Source: Taklimakanibacter deserti (lineage in GTDB: Bacteria > Pseudomonadota > Alphaproteobacteria > Rhizobiales > Aestuariivirgaceae). Taken from it: a stretch of DNA of 64,000 bases. Positions 48,308 through 57,437 of the stretch are shown here, piece by piece. The notes beneath the pieces were generated by a model. The model saw nothing but the letters and a program-made list of their open reading frames with translations. It was not told the DNA's origin and made no database searches. A program made the position numbers and the translations under genes. Position 1 is the first letter of the stretch. Every line of letters starts with the position of its first letter. The stretch is taken from positions 62,001 through 126,000 of the forward strand of contig QORU01000010.1 in NCBI GenBank assembly GCA_003574785.1. The letters are read 5' to 3'.

Positions 48308-48720
48308 TGAGCGATAGCAAATCCGGGTCCTGCCTGTGCGGCGCCGTGACCTTCGAAGTGACGGGCCCTTTGCGCTCGATCATCGCCTGCCATTGCCATC
48401 AATGCCGCAAGCAGACCGGCAATTACATGTCGGCGACCGGCACCAAGGACCAATATCTGAAGCTCACCGAGACGCGCGGCCTCAAATGGTATCGCTCGAG
48501 CGGCACGGCCAGGCGCGGCTTCTGCAGCGAATGCGGCTCGACGCTGTTCTGGAAAGGCGACGGCCGCGACTACACCGCTATCGCCGCCGGCGCCATCGAC
48601 GGCCCGACCGGCGTCAAGCTCGCCGGCCATATCTTCTGCGACGATGCCGGCGACTATTACGAGATCACCGGCGGCGACTACAAGCTCGGCCAATGGGCGA
48701 CGGATCCCAAGGCGCCATAA
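48307..48720 (+). CDS. GFA family zinc protein (glutathione-dependent formaldehyde-activating type)
   Basis: A 137-residue protein with the GFA zinc-binding pattern: GSCLCGAVTFEVTG, CHCHQCRKQTGNY and GFCSECGSTLFW. The prototype Gfa accelerates formation of S-hydroxymethylglutathione from formaldehyde, but most family members have unknown roles. Its start overlaps the stop of the BHMT-like gene. In a demethylation operon it could help remove formaldehyde; that is context inference only. Confidence 0.85.
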   Translation: MSDSKSGSCLCGAVTFEVTGPLRSIIACHCHQCRKQTGNYMSATGTKDQYLKLTETRGLKWYRSSGTARRGFCSECGSTLFWKGDGRDYTAIAAGAIDGPTGVKLAGHIFCDDAGDYYEITGGDYKLGQWATDPKAP

Positions 48721-48727
48721 AGAATTT

Positions 48728-49840
48728 TCACGGCCGTTCCGAAAGCTCGAGGAACGGCTTGCCGAGCCGCTCGGGCAGCACGTCGATGCCGAGGCCGGGA
48801 CCGTCGGGAATGCCCATGCGATTCCCCTTGACCGGCGGCGGGCTCTTGGCCGTCTTGACCGTCACCCATTCATGGAAAGCAATGGCATGCAAGCGGCGCT
48901 CCTCAGGTGTCGAAAGCGACAGATGTGCCATGGCGGCAGTATCGATCTCGGCACCGCCCGTATCCTCGACAGTGACCATGAAACCAAGATCGACGGCGAG
49001 ATCGCGCAGGCTCCTTGTCTTCGACACGCCGCCGATGCGCGAGATCTTGAGCGTCAACCCGTCGGCCGCGCCTTTGTGGTGAATGGCGAGCAGGTCTTCC
49101 AGCCCGGTCACCGATTCGTCGAGGACCATCGGCTTGTCGACCGCTCGCCTGACCGAGAGACATTCATCGATCGTCGGGCAAGGCTGCTCGAAGACATAGT
49201 CGATGGCGCGGCTGGCATCGGCGAACTGCCGCGCCTGGAACGGCGTCCATCCGGCATTGGCATCGCAGAAGATCACCGTGCCCTTCGGCACCGCATCCGC
49301 GACCGCCGCGGCGCGCTCGATATCGCTCCGTACATCGCCGCCGACCTTGACCTGGATGCGGTTGAAACCCTCCCCAGTGATGCGCCGGGCGAGCTTTGCC
49401 ATGGCATCTACTGAACCATGGGTCACGACCTTATAGAGCTCGACGGTCTCGCCCTCCCGCCCGCCCAGAAATGTGACGAGCGGCACTTGCGCGGCGCGGG
49501 CGGCAAGGTCGCAGCAAGCCATGTCAATGGCAGATTTCACATAGGGATGTCCCTTGAACACGACGTCCATCAGGCGGCCGAGCTGGGCAACGGCTTGCGG
49601 ATCGCGGCCCAGCAGATGCGGTGCAATCTCGGCGACGCCCGCCTCGGCGCCGGCGGCAAAGGCGGCGGAATAGAAAGTGCCGAGCGGCGCCATCTCACCC
49701 CAGCCGGTGATCCCCGTGTCGGAAGTGAGCGATACGATCACCGCATCGAACGCGTCGGCCGCGCGGCCCTTCGACATCTTGTAAGGTCCCTCGACGAAAG
49801 GCTGGCGCAGGCGATAGGCCCTGATCGTGCTGATGCACAT
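48728..49840 (-). CDS. Enolase-superfamily enzyme (mandelate racemase/muconate lactonizing branch)
   Basis: A 370-residue member. The metal-binding acids can be read as Asp in FCDANAGW, Glu in FEQPCP and Asp in VLDESVTG; a general base Lys is seen in IQVKVGGD and the opposite Lys in TLKISRIGG. The first Lys of the common KxK is Gln here (QVK). This pattern fits the hydroxyproline-betaine 2-epimerase (HpbD) / cis-3-hydroxyproline dehydratase branch. With MttB genes around it, a role in hydroxyproline- or proline-betaine breakdown is plausible. Another substrate remains possible. It converges with the GFA gene (7-bp gap). Confidence 0.85.
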   Translation of the reverse strand: MCISTIRAYRLRQPFVEGPYKMSKGRAADAFDAVIVSLTSDTGITGWGEMAPLGTFYSAAFAAGAEAGVAEIAPHLLGRDPQAVAQLGRLMDVVFKGHPYVKSAIDMACCDLAARAAQVPLVTFLGGREGETVELYKVVTHGSVDAMAKLARRITGEGFNRIQVKVGGDVRSDIERAAAVADAVPKGTVIFCDANAGWTPFQARQFADASRAIDYVFEQPCPTIDECLSVRRAVDKPMVLDESVTGLEDLLAIHHKGAADGLTLKISRIGGVSKTRSLRDLAVDLGFMVTVEDTGGAEIDTAAMAHLSLSTPEERRLHAIAFHEWVTVKTAKSPPPVKGNRMGIPDGPGLGIDVLPERLGKPFLELSERP

Positions 49841-49900
49841 TCTATTTCCGTTTCATTTCCAGGCTGCGTGCATAAGTCAGTTGTCGACAATCAAGCGATG

Positions 49901-50827
49901 CTAGACAAGTGCCCGGGACTGGATGGATTTCAGGCATTCGGCGACAAACCAGTCCTTGAAGACCGCCACAATGGCGCGTCGCGCACTCCTCTGCGGCACG
50001 GTCAGGCAATAGGGCTGGGCAAGCGGCAGGGCTTGCTTCACCGGCTTGACAAGCCTTCCCTCTTCGACCGCTCGCGCGGCGAAGAGACCCTGGCAGAGAG
50101 CCACACCCAGGCCGGACAGAGCGAGATCGAGTGCCGCCGCCGATGAATTGACGGTGAGGCCGCGGTGGATCTCGCGGCCGGCTGTGACCGAGGCCGCCTC
50201 GAACCATAAGCGCCAGGTGGGAAAGGACGCGGCGGCCGGCCCCCAGTCGGTATGGATCAAGGGCATGGACAGCAGGTCGCGCGCGTCCCGCACCGGGCCA
50301 TTGTGGCTGAGAACGCCTGGCGTGCAGACCGGATGAACAGCATCGCTCGCGATCGGCTCGGCATCATGGTCGCGATCGGGGAAGCGCCCATAAGACAAGC
50401 GGATGTCGATGAGATCGCGCTCGAATGCGATCGGCTCTTCTTCGCCCTTCAAGAAAATGTCGGCCTCGCCATGGAGCCCGATGAAGAGCGGAAGGCGGGA
50501 AGGCAGCCAGCTCACGGCGACCGACGGCGGGACCGAGACGACCAGCCGGGCACGGTGCGCACTGCCGATGAGATCGCGGGCGGCACCGTTCAATTCCTCG
50601 AAAGCGAGGGTCAGCCGCGGCAGGACTTCGCGGCCGGCTTCGGTCAGGACGGCCCGACGGTTGATGCGGTGGAAAAGCTTGCGGCCGACATGATCCTCGA
50701 GCGTGGCGACGAGCTGGCTCATGGCCGCGGGCGAGATCGCCAGTTCCTCGGCGGCCGCGACAAAGCTGCCAGTGCGCGCCGCAGCCTCGAAAGCCTGCAA
50801 TGTCCGCAAAGACGGGAGAGCTGTCAT
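49901..50827 (-). CDS. LysR family regulator (GcvA-like)
   Basis: A 308-residue LysR protein: LPSLRTLQAFEAAARTGSFVAAAEELAISPAAMSQLVATLE, then a typical effector-binding half (RLVVSVPPSVAVSWLPSRL). It sits upstream of, and in the same direction as, the enolase-superfamily gene (60-bp gap) and is divergent from the desaturase-like gene (79-bp gap), so it may control both. Effector unknown. Confidence 0.9.
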   Translation of the reverse strand: MTALPSLRTLQAFEAAARTGSFVAAAEELAISPAAMSQLVATLEDHVGRKLFHRINRRAVLTEAGREVLPRLTLAFEELNGAARDLIGSAHRARLVVSVPPSVAVSWLPSRLPLFIGLHGEADIFLKGEEEPIAFERDLIDIRLSYGRFPDRDHDAEPIASDAVHPVCTPGVLSHNGPVRDARDLLSMPLIHTDWGPAAASFPTWRLWFEAASVTAGREIHRGLTVNSSAAALDLALSGLGVALCQGLFAARAVEEGRLVKPVKQALPLAQPYCLTVPQRSARRAIVAVFKDWFVAECLKSIQSRALV

Positions 50828-50906
50828 GGATTTGGATAAGTCTATCTTACTATAATGACAGAAATTCCTGTTTTAAGAAAGACAATCTACGTCGTAGGCT
50901 TTACCC

Positions 50907-51821
50907 ATGGACCATCGCGAGATCGTCACTTCCTTATCGCAAGAGCAGCGCGATCATCTGACCGCGAAGTCGGACCTGCCCGGCCTGCCGCTTCTTCTCT
51001 CCCATTGGGGCACCATTCTCGTCCTCGGCACGCTCATCGCGCTCAAAGTGCCGTTCTGGCCCTGGCTCATGATCCCGCAAGGCATACTCATCGTCTTTCT
51101 CTTCACCTTGCTGCATGAGACCATCCATCAGACCGCTTTCCGCACGGCGTGGCTCAACGAGGCCGTTGCGCGCAGCGCGAGCTTCATGCTGGCGCTCCCC
51201 GCCGACTGGTTCCGCTATTTCCATTTCGCCCATCACCGTTTCACCCAGGACCCGGACAAGGACCCGGAACTCGCTTTCGCCAAACCCGCAACGCCTTGGC
51301 AATATGCGCTCCACGTGTCGGGCCTGCCGGTCTGGCGGGGACATGTGAAGACGCTCGCCGTCAATGCGCTGGGCCGTTGCCGCGACGGTTTCGTGCCGCC
51401 GAAGGGCCACAGCAAGGTGCGGATGGAAGCGCGCGCGATGATCGCCGCTTATGCGGTCATCTTGATACTCTGCGTCTATTTCCGGACGCCCGTGCTGCTC
51501 TTCGCCTGGATCCTGCCGGCGCTCATCGGACAACCCTTCCTCAGGCTCTATCTCCTCGCCGAGCATGGCCGCTGCCCCTATGTCGCGAATATGTTGGAGA
51601 ACAGCCGCACGACCCTCACCAATATCCTCGTCCGCAGGCTTGCCTGGAATATGCCCTATCATGCCGAGCATCATGCCTATCCGGGCGTCCCCTTCCACCG
51701 GCTGCCGGAATTCCATGCCTTGATCGAAGGTCATCTCCGTCAGGTGGAAAAGGGCTATGCCCGGTTCCACGCCCGCTATCTGAGCGAACTTAAGCTAGCC
51801 TCACGCGACGCCTCAAAATGA
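50907..51821 (+). CDS. Fatty acid desaturase-like membrane di-iron protein
   Basis: A 304-residue integral membrane protein with the three His boxes of the desaturase/hydroxylase superfamily: HETIHQTAF, HFAHHRFTQ and HAEHHAYPG. Several hydrophobic segments surround them (ILVLGTLIALKVPFWPWLMI, AMIAAYAVILILCVYF). This superfamily includes desaturases, ketolases and hydroxylases. Its place between a LysR regulator and a sugar-phosphate isomerase-like gene, within the betaine region, makes oxidation of a small or amphipathic N-compound as likely as fatty acid desaturation. Substrate unknown. Confidence 0.85.
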   Translation: MDHREIVTSLSQEQRDHLTAKSDLPGLPLLLSHWGTILVLGTLIALKVPFWPWLMIPQGILIVFLFTLLHETIHQTAFRTAWLNEAVARSASFMLALPADWFRYFHFAHHRFTQDPDKDPELAFAKPATPWQYALHVSGLPVWRGHVKTLAVNALGRCRDGFVPPKGHSKVRMEARAMIAAYAVILILCVYFRTPVLLFAWILPALIGQPFLRLYLLAEHGRCPYVANMLENSRTTLTNILVRRLAWNMPYHAEHHAYPGVPFHRLPEFHALIEGHLRQVEKGYARFHARYLSELKLASRDASK

Positions 51822-51909
51822 TGTGAATTCCTGTTTTTCCGAAAGTCTTCCGCCCACCTGTTGAATAGCGCCGCGCAACAGGCATAGTACGGGAAAAACG
51901 GGAGGATCC

Positions 51910-52824
51910 ATGAAGCTTGGCATATTGACGGCGCCTTTTCCCGACGCGCCGCTCGCCGAAGTTGCCCATTGGGCAAGCACGTCGGGATTCAAGGCGCTCG
52001 AAATCGCCTGTTGGCCGAAATCGTCGGGTGCTACCCGCCGCTATGCCGGCACCAGCCATATCGACGTCGCCACGATCTCGGCGTCGCAAGCCAAGCAGAT
52101 CGCCGCCGACCTCGCTGAAATGGGCCTCTCCATCTCGGCGCTCGGCTACTACCCGAATCCCCTTCATCCCGATCCCCAGCATCGCCAGGCCGTCATCGAT
52201 CATTTGAAGAAAGTCATCGCCGCCGCCGGCCGCATGGGTGTTTCGGTCGTCAACACCTTCTGTGGCGGTGACGCAACGAAACATATCGACGACAATTGGA
52301 AAGAGGCACTCAAGGTCTGGCCCGACATCATCGCCCATGCGCGCGACAATGGCGTCAAGCTCGCTTTCGAGAATTGCCCGATGATCTTCAGCTATGATGA
52401 ATGGCCGGGAGGTCACAATATCGCCTATTCGCCCTATATCTGGCGGCGCATTCTCGAAACCTGGGACGGCGCCATCGGCATGAATTACGATCCCTCGCAT
52501 CTCGTCCTGCAGATGATCGACCAGGCGCGCTTCATCCGCGAATTCGGCGCGCATATGTTCCATGTCCATGCCAAGGATCTGATGATCGACAAGGACGGCC
52601 TCTATGAGCGCGGCATTCTCTCGGCCGGCATGGGCTGGCAGATCCCGCGCATGCCGGGCCTGGGCGAGGTCGATTGGAATGTCATCTTCTCCGGCCTCTA
52701 CCGGGCCGGCTATGACGGGCCGGTCATCATCGAGCATGAGGACCGGAAATTCGAAGGCAGCGACGAGGCGATCAAGCGCGGCTTTATGCTGGCGCGCGAC
52801 GTGCTTCGTCCTTTTGTGAAATGA
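51910..52824 (+). CDS. Sugar phosphate isomerase/epimerase-like TIM-barrel protein
   Basis: A 304-residue protein of the AP-endonuclease-2-like TIM-barrel family (IolE/IolI-type). Visible: KLGILTAPFPDAPLAEVAHWA, VVNTFCGGD, KLAFENCPM (metal Glu), MNYDPSHLVLQ (Asp/His), MFHVHAKD (His) and VIIEHEDRKFEG (Glu). GGGAGGATCC precedes the start. It is followed by a ribose-type ABC operon with 28 bp spacing, so it should act on the imported solute, probably a polyol or sugar. Confidence 0.85.
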   Translation: MKLGILTAPFPDAPLAEVAHWASTSGFKALEIACWPKSSGATRRYAGTSHIDVATISASQAKQIAADLAEMGLSISALGYYPNPLHPDPQHRQAVIDHLKKVIAAAGRMGVSVVNTFCGGDATKHIDDNWKEALKVWPDIIAHARDNGVKLAFENCPMIFSYDEWPGGHNIAYSPYIWRRILETWDGAIGMNYDPSHLVLQMIDQARFIREFGAHMFHVHAKDLMIDKDGLYERGILSAGMGWQIPRMPGLGEVDWNVIFSGLYRAGYDGPVIIEHEDRKFEGSDEAIKRGFMLARDVLRPFVK

Positions 52825-52852
52825 ACGTCTTTTGGGAGGAAAGGAAACTGCA

Positions 52853-53887
52853 ATGCCAAACATGAGAAACGTGAAACTGCTCCTCGCCGGCGTAGCCCTG
52901 ATGGCTTCGGCCGCAGCGGCTGGCGCGCAAGGCACCTTTACGATCGGTGTGTCCAACACCGTCCAGGGCAATGGCTGGCGCGAGGAGATGATCTGCGCCA
53001 TCAAGGCCCAGGCGCTCGCCTCGGGCAAGGTGGCGAAGCTCAATATCGCCCATCGCAACACCGACGCCGCGGGCCAGCTCGAGGACATCCGCAACCTGAT
53101 CAGCGCCAAGGTCAACGCGATCGTCGTCAATCCGGCCGATCCCGCCGGCATCAAGGACGCGCTCGCTGAAGCGACCAAGGCCGGCATCGTCGTCGTCGCC
53201 GTCGACCAGACGGTGACCGAGCCCACCGCCTACATCATCTCCAACAACCAGGAGGAATATGCCTATCTCGGCGCCAAATGGCTGTTCCAGACCTTGGGCG
53301 GCAAGGGCGATGTCGTCTATATGCGCGGCGCCGCCGGCGCTTCCGCCGACAGCGACCGCGACAAGGGCTTTAAGAAGGCGCTCGCCGAATTCCCCGACAT
53401 CAAGGTCGTGCATGAGGTCTTCACCGGCTGGCAGCAGGACCAGGGCAAGCAGCAGATCCTCGACTTCATCGCGACGGGCACGCCGTTCAACGGCATCTGG
53501 ACGTCGGGCATCGACAATGTGATCGTCGATGCGCTCACCGAATCGCAGACGCCGCTGGTGCCGGTCGTCGGCGCCGACAATGCGGGCTTCGTCGGCCAGC
53601 TCAATTCGGTCGAGGGGCTGAAGGGTGCCGCGGTCACCAATCCGGGCTCGATCGGCGGCGCCGGCGTGACCCTCGCTCTGCAGATCCTCGAGGGCAAGAA
53701 GCCGGCACAGCAGACCGTGCTGGTCGAGCCGCAGCTCTGGGAAAACACGACGGATGACGGCAAGGCCAAGCTCAAGGCGGCGGCCGATCCCTCGCTCAGC
53801 CCGGAATGGCCGGTCAGCATCTCGATTCCCGACTGGACCACTTATACGAAAGAGCAGATCGTCGCCTGCAAGGGGCCGGGTGAATAG
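52853..53887 (+). CDS. Sugar ABC transporter periplasmic binding protein
   Basis: A 344-residue binding protein with a signal peptide (LLLAGVALMASAAAAGAQ, about residues 8-25). Peripla_BP_4-type motifs: FTIGVSNTVQGNGWREEMICA, VNAIVVNPADPAGI, GIVVVAVDQTV and GIWTSGIDNVIVDAL. ATG 52853 follows GGGAGGAAAGGAAA; a start at 52832 precedes that site. It is the binding protein of the 53946-57435 transporter. Ligand class: sugar or polyol, inferred from family. Confidence 0.92.
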   Translation: MPNMRNVKLLLAGVALMASAAAAGAQGTFTIGVSNTVQGNGWREEMICAIKAQALASGKVAKLNIAHRNTDAAGQLEDIRNLISAKVNAIVVNPADPAGIKDALAEATKAGIVVVAVDQTVTEPTAYIISNNQEEYAYLGAKWLFQTLGGKGDVVYMRGAAGASADSDRDKGFKKALAEFPDIKVVHEVFTGWQQDQGKQQILDFIATGTPFNGIWTSGIDNVIVDALTESQTPLVPVVGADNAGFVGQLNSVEGLKGAAVTNPGSIGGAGVTLALQILEGKKPAQQTVLVEPQLWENTTDDGKAKLKAAADPSLSPEWPVSISIPDWTTYTKEQIVACKGPGE

Positions 53888-53945
53888 TGTCGCATTGATG
53901 CGGGCGGGAACATCGTTCCCGCTCGCTCTTCACTATCGATAGCTG

Positions 53946-55481
53946 ATGACGGAACCGATTCTCGAAGCCACTGGCGTCGCCAAGACCTATGGCGCCGTTG
54001 CCGCCTTGCGCAACGCCTCGCTCTCGGTGCGCCCCGGCGAAGTGCATGCGCTGATGGGCGCCAATGGCGCCGGCAAGTCCACTCTGGTCAAGATCCTGAC
54101 CGGGGCGATCCGGCCCAATGCCGGGCGCATTCTCATCCGCGGCAAAGAGCACCACGTGCATTCGCCGGCTGAAGCGCGGCGCGCCGGGCTGGTCTCGGTC
54201 TATCAGGAGCCGGCGCTGATCCCCGATCTCGACGTCGCCGCCAATCTTCGCCTCACCCGCACGCCGGTCGAGCCCTTCCGGCAATGGGTGCGCGAGCTCG
54301 GCGTGGACGATCTCGACCTGCGCGATATGGCGCGCGACGTTCCGCTCGCGATCTTGCGCATCCTCGATCTGGCGCGGGCCTTGGCGATCGCGCCCGACGT
54401 CCTGCTCCTCGATGAGATGACTGCCGCTCTGCCGGCCAATCTCGCCGAAAAGGTGCTGGACGTCGTGCGCCGGCAGAGCCGCGCCGGGCGTTCGGTCATC
54501 TTCATCTCGCACCGCTTCATCGAGATCTCCTCGCTCTGCGACCGCGCCACGGTGCTCCGCGACGGCGAGACCGTCGGCGTCGTCGACATCGCGCCCGGCA
54601 TCGAGGAGAAGATCGTCGAACTCATGCTCGGCGCCAAGATCGAGAAGGCCCGTGCCGCGGCGCGGCGCGCCGGCAAGGGACCGGAGCCGGTCGACGCTCG
54701 CCCGCGCCTCAGGGTGCGAAACTTGAGCGTCGGCAACAAGCTGCACGACGTCTCCTTCGATCTCGCCAATGGCGAGGTGGCGGGCGTCGTGGCGCTCGAA
54801 GGCCAGGGCCAGGACGAACTCTTCGCCGCGCTGTCGGGCTCGACGCCGGCATCGGGCGGCGGCATCGAAGTGGATGGAACGCCTGTCCAGTTCCATCGTC
54901 CCGCCGATGCCATCGGCGCCGGCATCGCCTATGTGCCCGGCGACCGCGCCGAGGCGCTGCTGATGCAGCAGCCGGTGCGCGAGAACATCGCTTTGCCCTT
55001 CAGCGCCCATTGGCGCAATTGGGGTCCGATCGACCGGCGCCGCGAAGGCGAGCGCGTCACCCGCGCCATCGAGCGGCTGCAGATCGACACACGCGCCCAG
55101 CGCGAAGTACAGCGCCTGTCGGGCGGCAATCAGCAGAAGGTCACCATCGCGCGCTGGATCGCGGCGGATGTGCGCACCATCCTGTGCTTCGATCCGACGC
55201 GCGGCATCGATGTGCGCACCAAGCAGGAGATCTATAGGCTGCTGCGCGAGCTTGCGGCGCAGGGGAAATCCATCCTCTTCTACACATCCGAGCTCGAGGA
55301 GATCCAGCTCGCCTGCGACCGCGCCATCGTCATCTTCGGCGGACGCGTGGTCGATGTGCTCCCCGTCGAGATCGCCGATGAGGCGGCCCTCACCCGCGCC
55401 GCCTATGGCTTGCCGCGCAATGCCAAGGAGGATGTCGGCATATTGGCCGATCTCCCCAACCCACCGCCCGGCGCATCATGA
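53946..55481 (+). CDS. Sugar ABC transporter ATP-binding protein, first domain atypical
   Basis: A 511-residue double ATPase. Domain 1 has Walker A GANGAGKSTLVKIL and Walker B VLLLDEMTAAL, but the place of the LSxxQ signature reads DVPLAILRILDLARAL, so the signature is degenerate. Domain 2 has LSGGNQQKVTIARWI and ILCFDPTRGIDVR, with the weak P-loop usual here (VALEGQGQDELF). The start lacks a clear ribosome-binding site. Its stop overlaps the start of the first permease (ATGA). Confidence 0.9.
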   Translation: MTEPILEATGVAKTYGAVAALRNASLSVRPGEVHALMGANGAGKSTLVKILTGAIRPNAGRILIRGKEHHVHSPAEARRAGLVSVYQEPALIPDLDVAANLRLTRTPVEPFRQWVRELGVDDLDLRDMARDVPLAILRILDLARALAIAPDVLLLDEMTAALPANLAEKVLDVVRRQSRAGRSVIFISHRFIEISSLCDRATVLRDGETVGVVDIAPGIEEKIVELMLGAKIEKARAAARRAGKGPEPVDARPRLRVRNLSVGNKLHDVSFDLANGEVAGVVALEGQGQDELFAALSGSTPASGGGIEVDGTPVQFHRPADAIGAGIAYVPGDRAEALLMQQPVRENIALPFSAHWRNWGPIDRRREGERVTRAIERLQIDTRAQREVQRLSGGNQQKVTIARWIAADVRTILCFDPTRGIDVRTKQEIYRLLRELAAQGKSILFYTSELEEIQLACDRAIVIFGGRVVDVLPVEIADEAALTRAAYGLPRNAKEDVGILADLPNPPPGAS

Positions 55482-56452
55482 CCCGCTTCATCACGCGCAA
55501 TGGCTGGGTCCTGGGCCTTGTCGCCCTGCTGGCGCTGCTCTTCGTCTTCACCAAGGCGATCCAGCCCTTCTATGGCGCCGGCGATTTCGGCTCGCTGGCC
55601 CGCGCCGTCCTGCCTTTCGCTTTCGCCGTCGCGGCGCAGACCATCGTCGTCATCGCCGGCGGCATCGATCTGTCGGTCGCCTCGATGATGGCGCTGACCA
55701 GCGTCACCGCCGCCTCGATGATGAACGGCGCCAGCGAGAAATTTGCGCTGCTGGTCGTACCCTTCGTGCTCGTCATGGGGCTCGTGCTCGGCGCCCTCAA
55801 CGGCCTCCTGATCGTCGTCACCCGCGTGCCCGATATCGTCGTGACGCTGGCGATGCTCTTCGTCTTCCAGGGGGCCGCCCTCCTCGTCCTCGAGGCGCCG
55901 GGTGGTGCTGCGGCCGAATGGCTGAAAGCCCTGATCACCGGTACGGTCCAGTTGCCGGGACTGCCCGAGGCGATCACCGCCTGGATTCCCAAGGCGCTGG
56001 TGCTTCTCGTCATCTGCCTCGTTCTGGTCTGGGTCCCGCTCAGGCTCTCCGGCCTCGATCTTTCGCTCTATGCCGTCGGCAGCAATCCGCTTGCCGCCTT
56101 TCGCAGCGGCGTGCCGGTGGCCAGGACCAAGATCCTCAGCTATGCGCTGGGCGGCCTCTTCGGCGCCATGGGCGGCTTGAGCCTCACCATGAGCACTGGC
56201 ATCGGGGCACCCATACCCGGCCCCTATCTCCTGGCCAGCGTCGCCGCGGTGGTGCTGGGCGGCGTCGCGCTCAGCGGCGGCCGCGGCGGCATCATCGGTC
56301 CCATCGTCGCCGTCTTCATCCTGCGGCTGGTCAGGACCGATCTCACACTTCTCGCGGTCGATCCCAATGTCACCGCGATCATCGAGGGAACCATCATGGT
56401 CATCGTCGTGATGTTCGGCGCTTACATCGCCTTGCGAGGTCGCTCTTCATGA
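55478..56452 (+). CDS. Sugar ABC transporter permease 1
   Basis: A 324-residue BPD_transp_2 family permease with about eight hydrophobic segments; motifs AGGIDLSVASMMALTSV, VVTLAMLFVFQG, AVGSNPLAAFRSG and GGVALSGGRGGIIGPI. It is joined to the ATPase and to permease 2 by 4-bp overlaps, which indicates a heterodimeric channel, unlike the single permease of the 6542 operon. Confidence 0.92.
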   Translation: MTRFITRNGWVLGLVALLALLFVFTKAIQPFYGAGDFGSLARAVLPFAFAVAAQTIVVIAGGIDLSVASMMALTSVTAASMMNGASEKFALLVVPFVLVMGLVLGALNGLLIVVTRVPDIVVTLAMLFVFQGAALLVLEAPGGAAAEWLKALITGTVQLPGLPEAITAWIPKALVLLVICLVLVWVPLRLSGLDLSLYAVGSNPLAAFRSGVPVARTKILSYALGGLFGAMGGLSLTMSTGIGAPIPGPYLLASVAAVVLGGVALSGGRGGIIGPIVAVFILRLVRTDLTLLAVDPNVTAIIEGTIMVIVVMFGAYIALRGRSS

Positions 56453-57435
56453 ACCAGGCCACCGCCGCCACACCGCAACTGTCCCTCGGCCGGCGCATCA
56501 GCCGGTTCATGAGCGACCAGCCTCTGGTGCCGCTGATCATCCTGCTGATCGCGCTCGTCGTGGTCCTGCAGATTCTGAGGCCCGGCATCGTCAATGAGCG
56601 CTGGGCCGCCAATACGGTCCGCTTCGCCATTCCGCTTGCGATCCTTGCCGGCTGCCAGACCATGACCATGCTGACGGGCGGCATCGATCTCTCGGTCGGC
56701 ACCGTCGCGACCATGGGCGCCTTCATCATGGTGACGCAGGCAGCGCTCCACGATCCGGCGATCGCCATTCTCATCGCCCTCGTCCCCGCTTTGCTCATCG
56801 GCTTCGTCAATGGCATAGGCGTCGGCGTCTTCCGCGTGCATCCCTTGATCATGACGCTCGGCACGAGCCTCATCGGCACGGGCTGCCTCCTGGTCTATCA
56901 GCGCACCGTGATCGCCTCGGGCGCCAAGGTCCCCGAAAGCCTGGCCTGGCTCGCCACCGGCATCACCTATGGCTTTCCCAATGCGCTTCTGCTGTTCGTG
57001 CCGGTCGCGGCCTTCATCATCTTCATGCTGAACGCGACCGGCTTCGGGCGCCTTCTCTATGCGGTCGGCGACAATGAGAAGGCGGCGCGGCTGTCGGGCG
57101 TCATCTATTGGAAGGTGATCATCGCCCTCTATGCCCTCTCGGCACTCCTCGCCGGCATCACCGGGCTGCTCTATATCGGGCTCATCAAATCGCCGTCGCT
57201 CTCGCTCGCCGAGCCCCTGGTCCTGCCTTCGGTCGCCGCCGCGGTGATCGGCGGCACGTCGATCTTCGGCGGCCGCGGCGGCTATGCCGGCACGATCGTC
57301 GGCGCGCTCATCCTCACCATCCTGACGACATTGCTCACCATCCTGCAGATGCCGGAAGGGGCCAGGCGCATTCTATTCGGATTGATCGTGCTGCTCGTGA
57401 CCGCGATCTATCTGCGCATCATCGAGAACAGATAG
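56449..57435 (+). CDS. Sugar ABC transporter permease 2
   Basis: A 328-residue permease starting at ATG 56449 inside the stop of permease 1. Motifs: TGGIDLSVGTVATMGAF, IMTLGTSLIGTG, AVGDNEKAARLSGV and GGTSIFGGRGGYAGT. Roughly eight to ten hydrophobic segments. It is the last gene of the transporter and converges with the GntR-type regulator. Confidence 0.92.
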   Translation: MNQATAATPQLSLGRRISRFMSDQPLVPLIILLIALVVVLQILRPGIVNERWAANTVRFAIPLAILAGCQTMTMLTGGIDLSVGTVATMGAFIMVTQAALHDPAIAILIALVPALLIGFVNGIGVGVFRVHPLIMTLGTSLIGTGCLLVYQRTVIASGAKVPESLAWLATGITYGFPNALLLFVPVAAFIIFMLNATGFGRLLYAVGDNEKAARLSGVIYWKVIIALYALSALLAGITGLLYIGLIKSPSLSLAEPLVLPSVAAAVIGGTSIFGGRGGYAGTIVGALILTILTTLLTILQMPEGARRILFGLIVLLVTAIYLRIIENR

Positions 57436-57437
57436 AC

